Positions 55,332 through 63,188 of a stretch of DNA of 63,188 bases are shown here, one piece after another. The notes below the pieces were generated by a model. It was given only the letters and a program-made list of their open reading frames with translations, was not told the DNA's origin and did no database searches. Positions within the stretch are counted from its first letter, which is position 1. Each line of letters starts with the position of its first letter. The stretch comes from a bacterium (GTDB lineage: Bacteria; Methylomirabilota; Methylomirabilia; Methylomirabilales; 2-02-FULL-66-22), in NCBI GenBank assembly GCA_029580855.1, contig JAKPQH010000171.1, positions 1 to 63,188 of the forward strand. Reading direction: 5' to 3'. The position numbers and the translations under genes were made by a program.

Positions 55332-55934
55332 TCAGGCGAGGGTCTCCAGGCCCGCGAAGAATCGGTCGGCGGCGATCACTTTCGCGGCGGCCTCGCCCAG
55401 GGTGCACCGCTCGTGGCGGGCGAATTGCTGCAGGCGCTTGTGCGCCTCCTCCTCCGAGAGATCCATCCGCCGCTCCATGATGCCCTTGGCCCGCTCCACC
55501 TGCTGGCGCAACAGCAGCGCCTCCTTCAGACTCTGCACGTCCTTCCGGAGCGCCATCAGATCGCCGAATCGCGAGACGGCGAGGGCGATGGCCGGGGCCA
55601 GATCCTTGCCGTCCACCGGCTTGACCAGATACCCCATGACCCCCGCGATCATGGCCTGCTCGATCAGCTCGGGATCCGAGTGCGCGGTGACCAGGATGAT
55701 GGGGGCCGGCCGCTGCGCCATGATTTGACGGGTGGCCTCCAGGCCGTCCAGGTGCGGCATCTTGATGTCCATCACGATAAAGGTCGGGGCCAGCGATTCC
55801 GCTTTGGCGACCGCGTCGCGACCGTCGTAGGCGATGCCGATCACGCTGTGCCCGAGCGCTTCCAGCTGGACGCGGAGGCCGTGCGCGACGACCGGTTCGT
55901 CTTCGGCGATCAAAACTTTCAGGCGGTGTGGCAT
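55332..55934 (-). CDS. Response regulator with ANTAR RNA-binding output domain
   Basis: This 200-residue protein has a receiver (1-120, phosphorylation site D56 in VMDIKMPHLDG), a coiled linker (RKDVQSLKEALLLRQQVERA) and a C-terminal ANTAR domain (AKGIMERRMDLSEEEAHKRL, RCTLGEAAAKVI). ANTAR regulators (AmiR, NasR, EutV) bind paired hairpins in leader RNAs and prevent transcription termination. It overlaps its kinase gene by 16 bases. The five terminator-bearing leaders in this window, one of them in front of its own operon, are the obvious candidate targets. Confidence 0.92.
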   Translation of the reverse strand: MPHRLKVLIAEDEPVVAHGLRVQLEALGHSVIGIAYDGRDAVAKAESLAPTFIVMDIKMPHLDGLEATRQIMAQRPAPIILVTAHSDPELIEQAMIAGVMGYLVKPVDGKDLAPAIALAVSRFGDLMALRKDVQSLKEALLLRQQVERAKGIMERRMDLSEEEAHKRLQQFARHERCTLGEAAAKVIAADRFFAGLETLA

Positions 55935-58657
55935 TCATCCCTCCGCGCGACCATCGGCGGCCTGCCCGCACCGACGGCGACCGGATCGAGAGCCTCTGCC
56001 CCTTCGGCGAAGGTCGGGAACCGGATCACGGCCGCCGTGCCCTGCCCCCCCTCCAACGTGAACCGTCCTTTGAGCGACGCCTCGACCAACGATTGGATCA
56101 AGCGGAGGCCCAGCTGCCCCTTCCCTGTTTTGAGGCTCGGATCTGACGTCACCCCGTTATCCCACACGCGGATGACAACCTCTCCTGGGAGCCGCACCGC
56201 GCTGACGCGAACCGTCCCCCGTCGGCCGTCCGGAAACGCGTGCTTGGCGATATTGGTGAAAAGCTCGTTGGTGACGATGCCGAGGGCCGTGAGCTCCCTC
56301 GGTGGCAGAGAGAACGGCTGCAGGTCGATTTCGAGTTTCACGCGGCCCTCCAGCGGCCCCTCCAGCAGGGCCTGCCGACCGAGACGGTGCACGAGCGCCG
56401 CGTATTGATCGAACCGCGAGTCCGTGCCGCTCAGAATGTCGTGAACCAGGGCGAGCCCCTTCACCCGGCCCACCGCCTCCTGGAGCGCGGTGGAGGCCTC
56501 GCGACCTTCGGGCGTGGCCCGCTGCAACTCGAGGAAGCTGATGATGAGGGCCAGATTGTTCCGGACCCGATGGTTCAGCTCGTCCAGCAGGAGCCCCTTG
56601 ATCTTCGCCTCCTGTGCCGCCTGCGCGTACAGCGCGGCGTTGTCCGCCGCCAGACGCTTCAGCTCCTCTTCGGCCCGGCGCCGCTCGGTGATGTCCAGCA
56701 CCATGCTGACCGCCTGGCGTTTCCCACCCTGTTCCGGGAATGGGACCACATTGACCGAGAGCCAGCGCTGCCGCCCATCCGCGTACTTCACCACCAGCTC
56801 CTCCCCGCTGGCCGCCTCGCCATACCGGATCGCGCGCTGCAGCGGCAGATCCTGGTCCGTCATCGGGGATCCGTCCGCCCGCGCTATTTCGTACTCCGCC
56901 GTGCGGGCGCCCAGCGCCAGCGCCGACGCCGCCGCCAGATCGGTCATGGCGCGGTTCGCCATGACCATACGCGCCGCGTCACCGCCGACTCGCCCCTCGG
57001 CCACCAGGACCGCCGCCGGCATGGACTCCAGCACGGCTCGAAGACGCTCGGCTTCGGACTCCGCCCGCGTGTACAGCTGGGCGTTCCGGATGGAGATCGC
57101 CGCGTGGGCCGCGAAGGAATTCAGCAGCTCCACGTCTTCCCCGCAGAATGGCCGATCGCCGCGTCGGCCGGCGTACAGCACCCCCAGACAGCGTGTCCCG
57201 TCTAGCAGCGGTACCCCGGCAAAGGCGCGGAGACCCTCGGCCTCCACCCAGGCGCGGTTCAGCGTCCGCCCGTCGCCGAGGATGTCCTCCAGCACCAGCG
57301 GCCGGCGGTGCTGGAACACCCACCCGATCAGACCTTCGCCCGGCCGGTACTGGCTCTGCACCCGCAGTTCCGGTCTGGTCACGGCACACGAGGCCCGTAC
57401 AGTTAGCGGACCGCGCTCCCCATCCCCGACCAGGAGCAGGACCACGGCGCCGTCCAGGAGTTGAGAGGCGGCCTCGGCGATGAAGTCGAACACCCGTGTC
57501 GGGTCGAGCGAGGAGCCGGTCATCTTGTCCAGCCGATTCAGCGTGGCCAGTCGGATCGCCGCGTTCTCCGCGGCATCACGCTGCGCCCTGAGCGCCTCCC
57601 ACGAGGCATCCAGCGCCTCCGCCATTTCGTCGAAAGCCTGACCCGCCGCCGCGATCTCGCTCTCTCCCGTGAGACCGATCCGCGTCGTCCGGTCGCCGGC
57701 GGCGATCCGCTGGGCCGCCTCCGCCAAGCGACGCGCCGGCTGGGCGGTCCGGTGCGCCAGAAACAGCGCCGCAGCGGCGCACAACCCCACCAGCCCCGCT
57801 TGAATCGCCAGGCCCTCGTACAGCACGCGCCGCCGCGGCGCCATGACCGTGGCCGCCGGGATCCTGGCGCTGGTGACCCACCCGGTGTCCGCGATGGGGA
57901 TATGCGCGAGCATCCATTCGTTCGCGGCGCTGTCTCCCGGCATCGGCGTCTCACGGACGACCGTCTCGGCACGGTCCCGTGCCTCACGGAGGCCCGGCGC
58001 GCCGGCCCACCCGGATCGCTCGTCCGGGCTGGGCCGGACCGTGTCCGTGGCATATACCAGCCGCCCGGCGTGATCCGCCAGCCGGATCTGCGACCACCGC
58101 CTATCCGCGTCGAAGAGCGGGCGGAAGGCCTCCACCGAGAACAGGATCCCCACCGCACCGCGCGGGGTTCCCGTGTAGCTCCGGGCGGTGAGGTGGACCA
58201 CGGCCTGGTCCGGCTCACCCTCGCCCGTCACAATCAGATCGCCCAGCACCCACGCCTTTTCCGACTCCAAGACCCGCAGCGCGCCTCGCCCGATGTAACC
58301 CGCGTCCGATCCGAAGAGGTCCGTCGGCTCACCCGCCAGAAGGCGGCCCGCCGTGTCGACCCACACGATCCCTCTGATCGCAGGGTTCCAGGACTGGAGG
58401 TGCGCGAGGCGATCGCGCAGGTAGCCGTGCCCGCCCCCATTCTCCTGCATGAACTGGGCGATCTGTTGGCCCCGACCCGCCATTGCCGTCAGGAACACCT
58501 GGATCGTCCGTGCGGCCTGTTCGGCGTCCTGACGCAGCCGCTCCACCGCCCGCCGGTGTTCCCGCGTCTGCTGCGCGGCCATCCACCACGCGTTGACCGC
58601 CACCAGGGGGAGACTGATGGCAAGCAAGGCCAGCAGGATCCTGCTTCGTAGCGTCAC
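55919..58657 (-). CDS. Membrane sensor kinase of the HisKA_2 type with HAMP, GAF and PAS domains
   Basis: This 912-residue kinase starts from a GTG at 58657. A transmembrane helix (ILLALLAISLPLVAVNAWW), an extracytoplasmic double-Cache-like sensor (35-280), a second helix and HAMP (to about 345) come first. They are followed by GAF (about 400-545), PAS (about 570-690) and HisKA_2/HATPase (LLLDELNHRVRNNLALIIS, TNELFTNIAKHAFP, GQLGLRLIQSLV). HisKA_2 kinases are the usual partners of ANTAR regulators. Longer upstream frames would run through leader E and are rejected. Confidence 0.92.
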   Translation of the reverse strand: MTLRSRILLALLAISLPLVAVNAWWMAAQQTREHRRAVERLRQDAEQAARTIQVFLTAMAGRGQQIAQFMQENGGGHGYLRDRLAHLQSWNPAIRGIVWVDTAGRLLAGEPTDLFGSDAGYIGRGALRVLESEKAWVLGDLIVTGEGEPDQAVVHLTARSYTGTPRGAVGILFSVEAFRPLFDADRRWSQIRLADHAGRLVYATDTVRPSPDERSGWAGAPGLREARDRAETVVRETPMPGDSAANEWMLAHIPIADTGWVTSARIPAATVMAPRRRVLYEGLAIQAGLVGLCAAAALFLAHRTAQPARRLAEAAQRIAAGDRTTRIGLTGESEIAAAGQAFDEMAEALDASWEALRAQRDAAENAAIRLATLNRLDKMTGSSLDPTRVFDFIAEAASQLLDGAVVLLLVGDGERGPLTVRASCAVTRPELRVQSQYRPGEGLIGWVFQHRRPLVLEDILGDGRTLNRAWVEAEGLRAFAGVPLLDGTRCLGVLYAGRRGDRPFCGEDVELLNSFAAHAAISIRNAQLYTRAESEAERLRAVLESMPAAVLVAEGRVGGDAARMVMANRAMTDLAAASALALGARTAEYEIARADGSPMTDQDLPLQRAIRYGEAASGEELVVKYADGRQRWLSVNVVPFPEQGGKRQAVSMVLDITERRRAEEELKRLAADNAALYAQAAQEAKIKGLLLDELNHRVRNNLALIISFLELQRATPEGREASTALQEAVGRVKGLALVHDILSGTDSRFDQYAALVHRLGRQALLEGPLEGRVKLEIDLQPFSLPPRELTALGIVTNELFTNIAKHAFPDGRRGTVRVSAVRLPGEVVIRVWDNGVTSDPSLKTGKGQLGLRLIQSLVEASLKGRFTLEGGQGTAAVIRFPTFAEGAEALDPVAVGAGRPPMVARRDECHTA

Positions 58658-58704
58658 GATGACGACTCCCGCTCCCCGCAGAGGCGCGCCCGCACCGGGC
58701 CCGA

Positions 58705-58756
58705 AACGCCGACGCCCCGCGTGAGGAAGACCCATGGGGTTCCTCGATGCGGGGCG
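58705..58756 (-). terminator. Terminator-like hairpin of leader E
   Basis: Outer stem CGCCCCGC/GCGGGGCG (58749-58756 with 58713-58720) and inner GAGGAA/TTCCTC (58740-58745 with 58723-58728). The following T-run is poor (TCGGCGTTTCG), so termination may be inefficient. Confidence 0.55.
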
Positions 58757-58817
58757 CTCGTGGCTCGGCGCGTGGCACTCGCCGCCGTTTCGCAACCGGC
58801 GCCCACTTCGCCGCTCC

Positions 58818-58846
58818 ACGCTAACACGCCAATTCCCGCGTGTCAA
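58818..58846 (-). promoter_or_regulatory. Sigma-70-type promoter of leader E
   Basis: TTGACA and TAGCGT have 17-base spacing, inside a segment repeated at 59749-59867. Confidence 0.65.
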
Positions 58847-58880
58847 AACGGCCGGGCGAAGCCGTCCGCGCCTCGGCCGC

Positions 58881-58899
58881 CGGACGGTTCGGCCGTCCG
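58881..58899. terminator. Hairpin after the first universal stress gene
   Basis: CGGACGG (58881-58887) and CCGTCCG (58893-58899) form a perfect stem with a TTCGG loop. It lies between the usp stop (58983) and the leader E promoter, so it may end the usp transcript, though no T-run follows. The same hairpin recurs in repeat copy 2. Confidence 0.45.
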
Positions 58900-58982
58900 A
58901 GGGTTTCACGCGCCGGGCGGGCGCACCCCCTCAATCCATCCTGCGCCGCTTCCCGTCGTCCCGCCGCGCGGCGCACGCCGCG

Positions 58983-59492
58983 TTACTCGACCACCCACAC
59001 CGTAAAACCCTTGGCAGCCCGGACGAGCTCCTGCGCCAGGTCGCCGTCGACAAATTCCCGCAGCCAGGACATCGATTCGCGGCCGATGACGATGCCTCGA
59101 CACCGCCTCGCCCGCGCCTGGCTCAGGATCTCCTCGACCATACGGCCCCGGATCGGCGGGTCGAGAAATTTCGCGGCGAGCCGTCCCGGGGCCAGACCCG
59201 CCTTCCGCAAGATGCCGAGCGCCCTGTCCAGCGCTGGCCTGGCCTGCCGTTTCGCCTCGGCCACCCACTGCCGCTGGCGCCGGCGCAGGGCCTCTTCGGA
59301 CGACTCTTCCTCCCCCGGTCGTTGCTCGCCACCGAATTCCAGGAGCGCCGGCGGGACGGGCGGGAGCGCGTGCATGAGACACACCCGGAAATTGCGCCGA
59401 CCGCCGACAACCCGAGTCACGTACCGTAAGGCGCGCTCGGACGCCTCCGATCCATCCATGACAACCAGCAGGCGGACTCGCTTGATATCCAT
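58983..59492 (-). CDS. Universal stress protein
   Basis: This 169-residue UspA-fold protein has the N-terminal strand VRLLVVMDGSEASERALRYV, a mid-loop of charged residues (GEEESSEEALRRRQRQW) and the ATP-type loop RCRGIVIGRESMSW. UspA proteins are stress-linked and often nucleotide-binding. A promoter lies about 270 bases upstream in repeat copy 2. The gene ends just before repeat copy 1. Confidence 0.88.
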   Translation of the reverse strand: MDIKRVRLLVVMDGSEASERALRYVTRVVGGRRNFRVCLMHALPPVPPALLEFGGEQRPGEEESSEEALRRRQRQWVAEAKRQARPALDRALGILRKAGLAPGRLAAKFLDPPIRGRMVEEILSQARARRCRGIVIGRESMSWLREFVDGDLAQELVRAAKGFTVWVVE

Positions 59493-59748
59493 GCTCCCCC
59501 TCTCCGCTCAGCACCCGCGCCATGCGGGCGATCGTGCGCGCCGCCCGGCCCCGCTGCACCTGCGGGATGCCTCCAGCGGAGGCGCCCGGCCGGCCGCCTC
59601 TCCATGTCGGTCGTCCTCGGGGCTGGCCCCGCGGCCCCAAACCGCCGAATCACGGGCCACACCTTTCCGCGCGGCGGACGCGAGACCGCTCCTCACCCCG
59701 GCGGGGACATTTGTACCCGAGCGTCTGCGGGCTGAACCGCCGGAGCTC

Positions 59749-59867
59749 ACCTCGCCGCTCCACGCTAACACCCCAATTCGCGCGTGTCAAAACGGCGGAG
59801 CCGTCCGCGCCTCGGCCGCCGGACGGTTCGGCCGTCCGAGGGTTTCACGCGCCGGGCGGGCGCACCC
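59749..59867. repeat. Promoter-containing direct repeat, copy 2
   Basis: Near-identical to 58805-58928. Here it overlaps the 3' end of the second usp gene, whose last 27 or so codons are read from repeat DNA. This suggests the repeat displaced the original gene end. Confidence 0.85.
59762..59790 (-). promoter_or_regulatory. Sigma-70-type promoter upstream of the first usp gene
   Basis: TTGACA (59790-59785), 17-base spacer and TAGCGT (59767-59762) are identical to the leader E promoter. The 270-base leader that follows has no clear terminator. It contains a GGGGCCA/GCCCCG hairpin (about 59618-59640) that could be a degenerate relative of the leader core. Confidence 0.6.
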
Positions 59868-60404
59868 TCTCGCGGCGGGCCATGACAGGCTGCGCGTGGG
59901 CGTGGGGCCCGAGGATACGATCCACACGGAACACGGCGCATGGCACGCCACCCACCCGGCGACACTGTGCGCGGCGCGCAGGCTCCGTCCGACCGGACGC
60001 CGCCGTAGCCCGACGACCACGACGGCCGCGCGCTCTCGGACGGCGGCGCGCACGATCTCCCGCCTCACGGACCCCATCGCCGTCGCGGTGCGCGCCGGCA
60101 CCCCGGCGGAGAACGCCTGGGCTCGCAGGCGCTGCAACCCGGACTCGCGTTCTCCGCGCGGCAACTCCGCCGTCACGTCGACGCCGACAATCCCTGCGGG
60201 TTTCTCGTGATCCGGGTCGGCCGGCCCCAGCACATGCAGGATCACGAGTTCGGCGCGCAGGGCACGGGCGAGGCCGAGAGCGTACGGCCAGGCGCACCAG
60301 GCCGCAGGACCGAAATCGACGGGGAAGAGGACCCGCCACCGCGACTCTCCCCGATCGGCCACGGCGTCTTCGGACCAATGGTCCGCGTCCAGGCTCAGCC
60401 CCAT
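59787..60404 (-). CDS. Universal stress protein with an extended, repeat-derived C-terminus
   Basis: This 205-residue Usp-fold protein has ESRWRVLFPVDFGPAAWCAW, AELVILHVLGPADPDHEK, AAVRERAAVVVVGLRRRPVG and the closing strand CHAPCSVWIVSSG. The fold is complete by about residue 170; the remaining tail (PARETLGRPNRPAAEARTAP) is translated from the direct repeat. Divergent in sequence from the downstream usp. Confidence 0.82.
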   Translation of the reverse strand: MGLSLDADHWSEDAVADRGESRWRVLFPVDFGPAAWCAWPYALGLARALRAELVILHVLGPADPDHEKPAGIVGVDVTAELPRGERESGLQRLRAQAFSAGVPARTATAMGSVRREIVRAAVRERAAVVVVGLRRRPVGRSLRAAHSVAGWVACHAPCSVWIVSSGPTPTRSLSWPAARGCARPARETLGRPNRPAAEARTAPPF

Positions 60405-60428
60405 TGTATGCCTCGTCGTCCGCGATCG

Positions 60429-60842
60429 TTACCCGCACTGGGGCGACGATCGCTCCGTTGTTCGGCAGAGCGTTTCCACCAGCCGCATAAGCTCCGTCAT
60501 CGACTCACCCTTCATCAGCACACCGGCCGCACCGGTGCGGCGCAGGACCTCCTGCAAATACGAGTCGAGGAGCGTCGTCTGTACGATGACCGGCGCGTAG
60601 TCGTGGCGGCAGATCTCCCGCAGCAGGGCGACGCCGTCCATGCGGGGCATCTGCATATCCGTGATGACGAGGTTGAAACGCTCCCGTTGGAGATGGTGGA
60701 GGGCCTGAAGTCCGTCCTCGGCGCCCTTCACCTGGTAACCACGGCTCCGTAGCCGCTCCATCATCGCCTGGCGCGCGTATAAGTCATCGTCCACGACCAG
60801 GATGCGCACGCTCCCCGCATCCGCCTCACGGATTTCCGTCAT
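60429..60842 (-). CDS. Stand-alone CheY-like response regulator
   Basis: This 137-residue receiver domain has ILVVDDDLYARQAMMERL, phosphorylation site in VITDMQMPRMDGVALL and the conserved K in GVLMKGESMTEL. There is no output domain. It may act by protein contact or as a phosphorelay intermediate. It lies 24 bases upstream of the second usp gene. Confidence 0.9.
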   Translation of the reverse strand: MTEIREADAGSVRILVVDDDLYARQAMMERLRSRGYQVKGAEDGLQALHHLQRERFNLVITDMQMPRMDGVALLREICRHDYAPVIVQTTLLDSYLQEVLRRTGAAGVLMKGESMTELMRLVETLCRTTERSSPQCG

Positions 60843-60935
60843 GCCGTCCCCCGCTCGGCGGCCGACTCTCGCGCCGCCGACAGCCCCCGACGGCCACACC
60901 CGGGCAACACCGCCGCCGGATAACCGGGCGCCGGA

Positions 60936-62408
60936 CTACCCCTGCGGCGCGTGCGGCGTCTCGATGGCCACAAACAGACTGGCCTCCTTCCGGTGTATCC
61001 GCATCAGCGTCGGCTCGTCGGCCTTCTGATCCGCGATCGCCTTCCGAAAGGCCGCGACCGAACGCGCGGGCTGGCGATTGACCTCCACGATCACGTCGCC
61101 CGGCTGAATACCCGCCTGGTCGGCCGGGCTCCCATCCGTCACTTCCGTCACGACGAGCCCGACCTTATCGGGAACCTCGAGTCGTTTTGCCAGCGCCGGC
61201 GTGAGCGGTCGCACAGTGAGCCCGAGGGATTTTCCACCGGTCGGGGTCGCCTCGGCCGGTTGCTCGGATTCCGGCAGCGTCGCGATCTGCGCCGTAACCG
61301 TCAGAGGCTTGCCGTCCCGGAGCACGCGCATCGTCGCGCTGTGGCCGATCTGCGCGTTGCTCACCAGACGCGGCAGGTCGCCGGTCTTGGCGATGGCATG
61401 CCCGTCGTATTCCGTGATCACATCGCCCGTCTTGAGACCCGCCTTGGCGGCCGGCGAGTTTGGCACCACATCGGCCACCAGGGCCCCGTGCTCGGGTTCA
61501 AGCTTGAAGGCCTTCGCCAACTCCGGCGTCATGGACTGGATGCTGACACCAAGCCATCCACGCGTCACATGACCTTTGGCCTCGAGCTGGGGAAGTATGC
61601 TCTTCGCCTCGTTGATGGGGATGGCAAAGCCGATCCCCACGGAGCCCCCGGATTGCGAGACGATGGCGGTGTTGATGCCGACGACCTGGCCGGCTTGGTT
61701 GACGAGCGGCCCACCGGAGTTGCCGGGGTTGATGGAGGCATCCGTTTGGATGAAATCGTCATAGGGACCCTCACCGATGACCCGCCCCTTCGCCGAGACG
61801 ATGCCGGTGGTCACCGTGCCCTCCAGACCAAAGGGGTTCCCGATGGCCATGACGGGTTCGCCGACCTGCAGCGTGTCCGAATTCCCAAAGCTGACCGTGG
61901 GGAGATTTTGGGAGTCGATCTTCAGGAGTGCCAGATCGGTCTTGGGGTCTCGGCCGATGACCGTCGCCTTGAAGCGGCGGTCACCCGGGAGCTTGACGGT
62001 GATGTCGGTCGCGCTGTCCACCACATGGTTGTTGGTGACGATGTAGCCGTCCGAGCGCACGATGAACCCGGATCCGAGACTATGCGTCCGGTAGGTCCGA
62101 GGCATATTCCCCATGAACTGACGGAAGAACTCTTGGAACGGATCGTTTGGATTCCCCTGGTTGTCCGAGACAAAGGGATTCTTGACAACCTGGGTCGTGC
62201 TGATGTTCACGACCGCCGCCGTGTCCGCCTTGGCCACCGCGACCCACTGGTCGCGACTCTGGCCGGCGGGGAGGTTAGGCGGGGTACTTGACCAGAGCGA
62301 TTCCGTGGCGGCTCGCGAATGCGTTTCGAGAAAAAGCAACGCCGCCGCCCCCAAGAGCACCGCGACAACGAGCAGGGTCCACGAAGATAACCGATCAAAT
62401 CGTCGCAT
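60936..62408 (-). CDS. Do-type periplasmic serine protease/chaperone (DegP/HtrA family)
   Basis: This 490-residue protein has an N-terminal signal anchor (WTLLVVAVLLGAAALLFLE) and a trypsin-like domain with His in VTNNHVVDS, Asp in KTDLALLKI and Ser in GNSGGPLVN. Two PDZ domains follow (GWLGVSIQSMTPELAKAF and GLVVTEVTDGSPADQAGIQ regions). It degrades or refolds damaged envelope proteins. The ATG at 62408 has GGAGG seven bases upstream; longer frames lack support. Confidence 0.94.
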   Translation of the reverse strand: MRRFDRLSSWTLLVVAVLLGAAALLFLETHSRAATESLWSSTPPNLPAGQSRDQWVAVAKADTAAVVNISTTQVVKNPFVSDNQGNPNDPFQEFFRQFMGNMPRTYRTHSLGSGFIVRSDGYIVTNNHVVDSATDITVKLPGDRRFKATVIGRDPKTDLALLKIDSQNLPTVSFGNSDTLQVGEPVMAIGNPFGLEGTVTTGIVSAKGRVIGEGPYDDFIQTDASINPGNSGGPLVNQAGQVVGINTAIVSQSGGSVGIGFAIPINEAKSILPQLEAKGHVTRGWLGVSIQSMTPELAKAFKLEPEHGALVADVVPNSPAAKAGLKTGDVITEYDGHAIAKTGDLPRLVSNAQIGHSATMRVLRDGKPLTVTAQIATLPESEQPAEATPTGGKSLGLTVRPLTPALAKRLEVPDKVGLVVTEVTDGSPADQAGIQPGDVIVEVNRQPARSVAAFRKAIADQKADEPTLMRIHRKEASLFVAIETPHAPQG

Positions 62409-62981
62409 GTCGGAACCTCCCCATCTGTGCTGTCTGTTGGCGCGGGCACCATCCTCCACGGCAGAGCCGCCGTGGCGATGCCCACCGACGAACCAAGACA
62501 AAAATCGATACCGACCCGCTTCAGATCTCGGCGAGTCAGGCCCCGCGCAGTGCCATCGCCTCCCCTCGCTGGTCTGCGCACGCCCGCCACGGCTCACACC
62601 CCGTCTTTCGATGCATCTGAGTCCATGATAGGCATGTGCCGTGCCGATGTTTCGGTCGCACCGGGATTCACGCGATAAGAGACGATCAATACAGGAAGAA
62701 GACTTCGACTCCGAATGCGTGCGCATCCGTACGGCGGCGGAGACGCCGCGTCGCGCGCGGCACGATCCGGCACCCTGCGTACGCCCTAAGATCCTGTTAT
62801 TGTGTGGAAACGCGACGGTGGATACTCTTGGCATCGCTCGGCTCGGGACGGCACACAGTTCGGGCGGGAAACACAGTCGGAAGCGCGCGGAGCAACGGGG
62901 CGAGACGACGCCGATGGAGGTCATGCAGAACCGGGCGCACGCAGCGCGACCGGCAGCAGCGTCCACCTGCCACGCTGGCCC
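62409..62981. other. Intergenic region upstream of the Do-type protease
   Basis: About 570 bases between the GlcG/HbpS-like stop and the protease start. A possible TTGATC hexamer lies near 62690 (minus strand) without a convincing -10. No coding pattern or RNA gene is seen. Confidence 0.4.
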
Positions 62982-63188
62982 TTACGACAGGCGATCCGCG
63001 ATCTTCTCCAATCCAGCGCGGGCGCATGCCTCGTCCGTATCGCCTCCGGGCGTCCCGCCAACTCCGATCCCCCCGATCACCTCGCCGCCGGCCCTGATGG
63101 GTTGGCCGCCCTGCAGAACGAGAATCTTGTCCTTCATGTCGCGGAGGCCCGTCGCATCCGGGTGCTCCACCATGATCTTCGTGAGGAC
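62982..63188 (-). CDS. GlcG/HbpS-family (DUF336) protein, C-terminal part; 5' end beyond the window
   Basis: The frame enters from the window edge and encodes about 68 residues to the stop: LRDMKDKILVLQGGQPI, VIGGIGVGGTPGGDTDEACA, RAGLEKIAD. The GGIGVGG...D..C/A pattern is the C-terminal end of GlcG/HbpS-like proteins, implicated in heme or glycolate-related functions. The N-terminal half is outside the window. Confidence 0.82.
   Translation of the reverse strand, partial: VLTKIMVEHPDATGLRDMKDKILVLQGGQPIRAGGEVIGGIGVGGTPGGDTDEACARAGLEKIADRLS

Larger units (their letters stand above)
58705..58846 (-). promoter_or_regulatory. Leader E: candidate antitermination leader RNA of the ANTAR kinase/regulator operon
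   Basis: Promoter TTGACA (58846-58841), 17-base spacer and TAGCGT (58823-58818) are followed by a hairpin with a GCGA loop. Then comes the conserved core GCCACGAGCGC (58766-58756), whose 3' side runs into the 5' arm of a long terminator-like hairpin. The short hairpin pairs less well than in A-D, so this is the weakest member. It implies autoregulation. Confidence 0.65.
58805..58928. repeat. Promoter-containing direct repeat, copy 1
   Basis: About 120 bases, nearly identical to 59749-59867 apart from a few substitutions and a short insertion. It contains a -35/-10 pair (minus strand) and the hairpin CGGACGG-TTCGG-CCGTCCG. Confidence 0.85.

Overview
The window is a GC-rich (roughly two-thirds G+C by eye) bacterial chromosome segment. 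It has a 14-subunit complex I, succinate dehydrogenase, 2-oxoglutarate dehydrogenase E1/E2, several two-component systems and envelope proteins of Gram-negative type. Gene content (DUF1614/DUF1634/TSUP cluster, NnrS, membrane-fused copper nitrite reductase, remains of an alternative complex III) recalls uncultured lineages such as Methylomirabilota/Rokubacteria, but this is only a guess. Nearly every gene is on the minus strand. The intact plus-strand exception is a thioredoxin-fold gene at 27.6 kb.

Layout. 0-0.2 kb: right end of an IS21-family element, then about 0.9 kb with no recognisable gene. 1.1-8.3 kb: DedA/PAP2 fusion, two paralogous secreted proteins, ABC permease and ATPase, PepSY protein, and an OmpR/EnvZ-type pair. 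8.4-13.4 kb: NtrC-type regulator and kinase, DUF1614, DUF1634 and a TSUP transporter. 14.5-25.1 kb: NnrS, HAD phosphatase, 6-phosphogluconolactonase, ribulose-phosphate epimerase, DUF488, a conserved protein of unknown function, and 2-oxoglutarate dehydrogenase E2 and E1. 25.4-29.2 kb: DoxX-NirK fusion, a candidate selenoprotein, a cytochrome c'-like protein and a cupin. 29.2-33.1 kb: a mosaic of broken genes (GAPDH tail, AlkA, frameshifted DUF488, rhodanese with a nonsense codon, MmgE/PrpD head) around small stress genes. 33.1-53.8 kb: an almost gapless respiratory run, in transcription order coxIII-like fusion, cox4, small ORF, nuoA-B-CD-E-F-G-H-I-J-K-L-M-N, FAD reductase, trpS, sdhCAB. 54.1-63.2 kb: cupredoxin, DksA/TraR zinc finger, ANTAR regulator with its kinase, two universal stress proteins, a CheY-like regulator, a Do-type protease and a partial GlcG/HbpS-like gene.

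Two signals stand out. First, the FrnE/DsbA-like gene at 27574-28233 has an in-frame TGA exactly where the first cysteine of its CxxC motif belongs, giving U-P-W-C: a candidate selenoprotein, with stem-loops just downstream that could serve as a bacterial SECIS. Second, five transcription units share one leader design: a strong -35/-10 promoter, usually an upstream hairpin, a short hairpin with the conserved core GCCANGNRNGC, and an intrinsic terminator whose 5' arm is the 3' arm of that hairpin. The five lead into DoxX-NirK, the TSUP operon, the oxidase/complex I run, DksA/cupredoxin, and the operon encoding an ANTAR antiterminator with its HisKA_2 kinase. I infer an autoregulated ANTAR antitermination regulon governing respiration, copper and nitrogen-oxide functions; an unknown riboswitch is the main alternative.

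Several in-frame junctions between halves of unrelated genes (ActA-like/CoxIII, PrpD/SHOCT, AlkA/GAPDH) point to large deletions in this lineage or to assembly joins.
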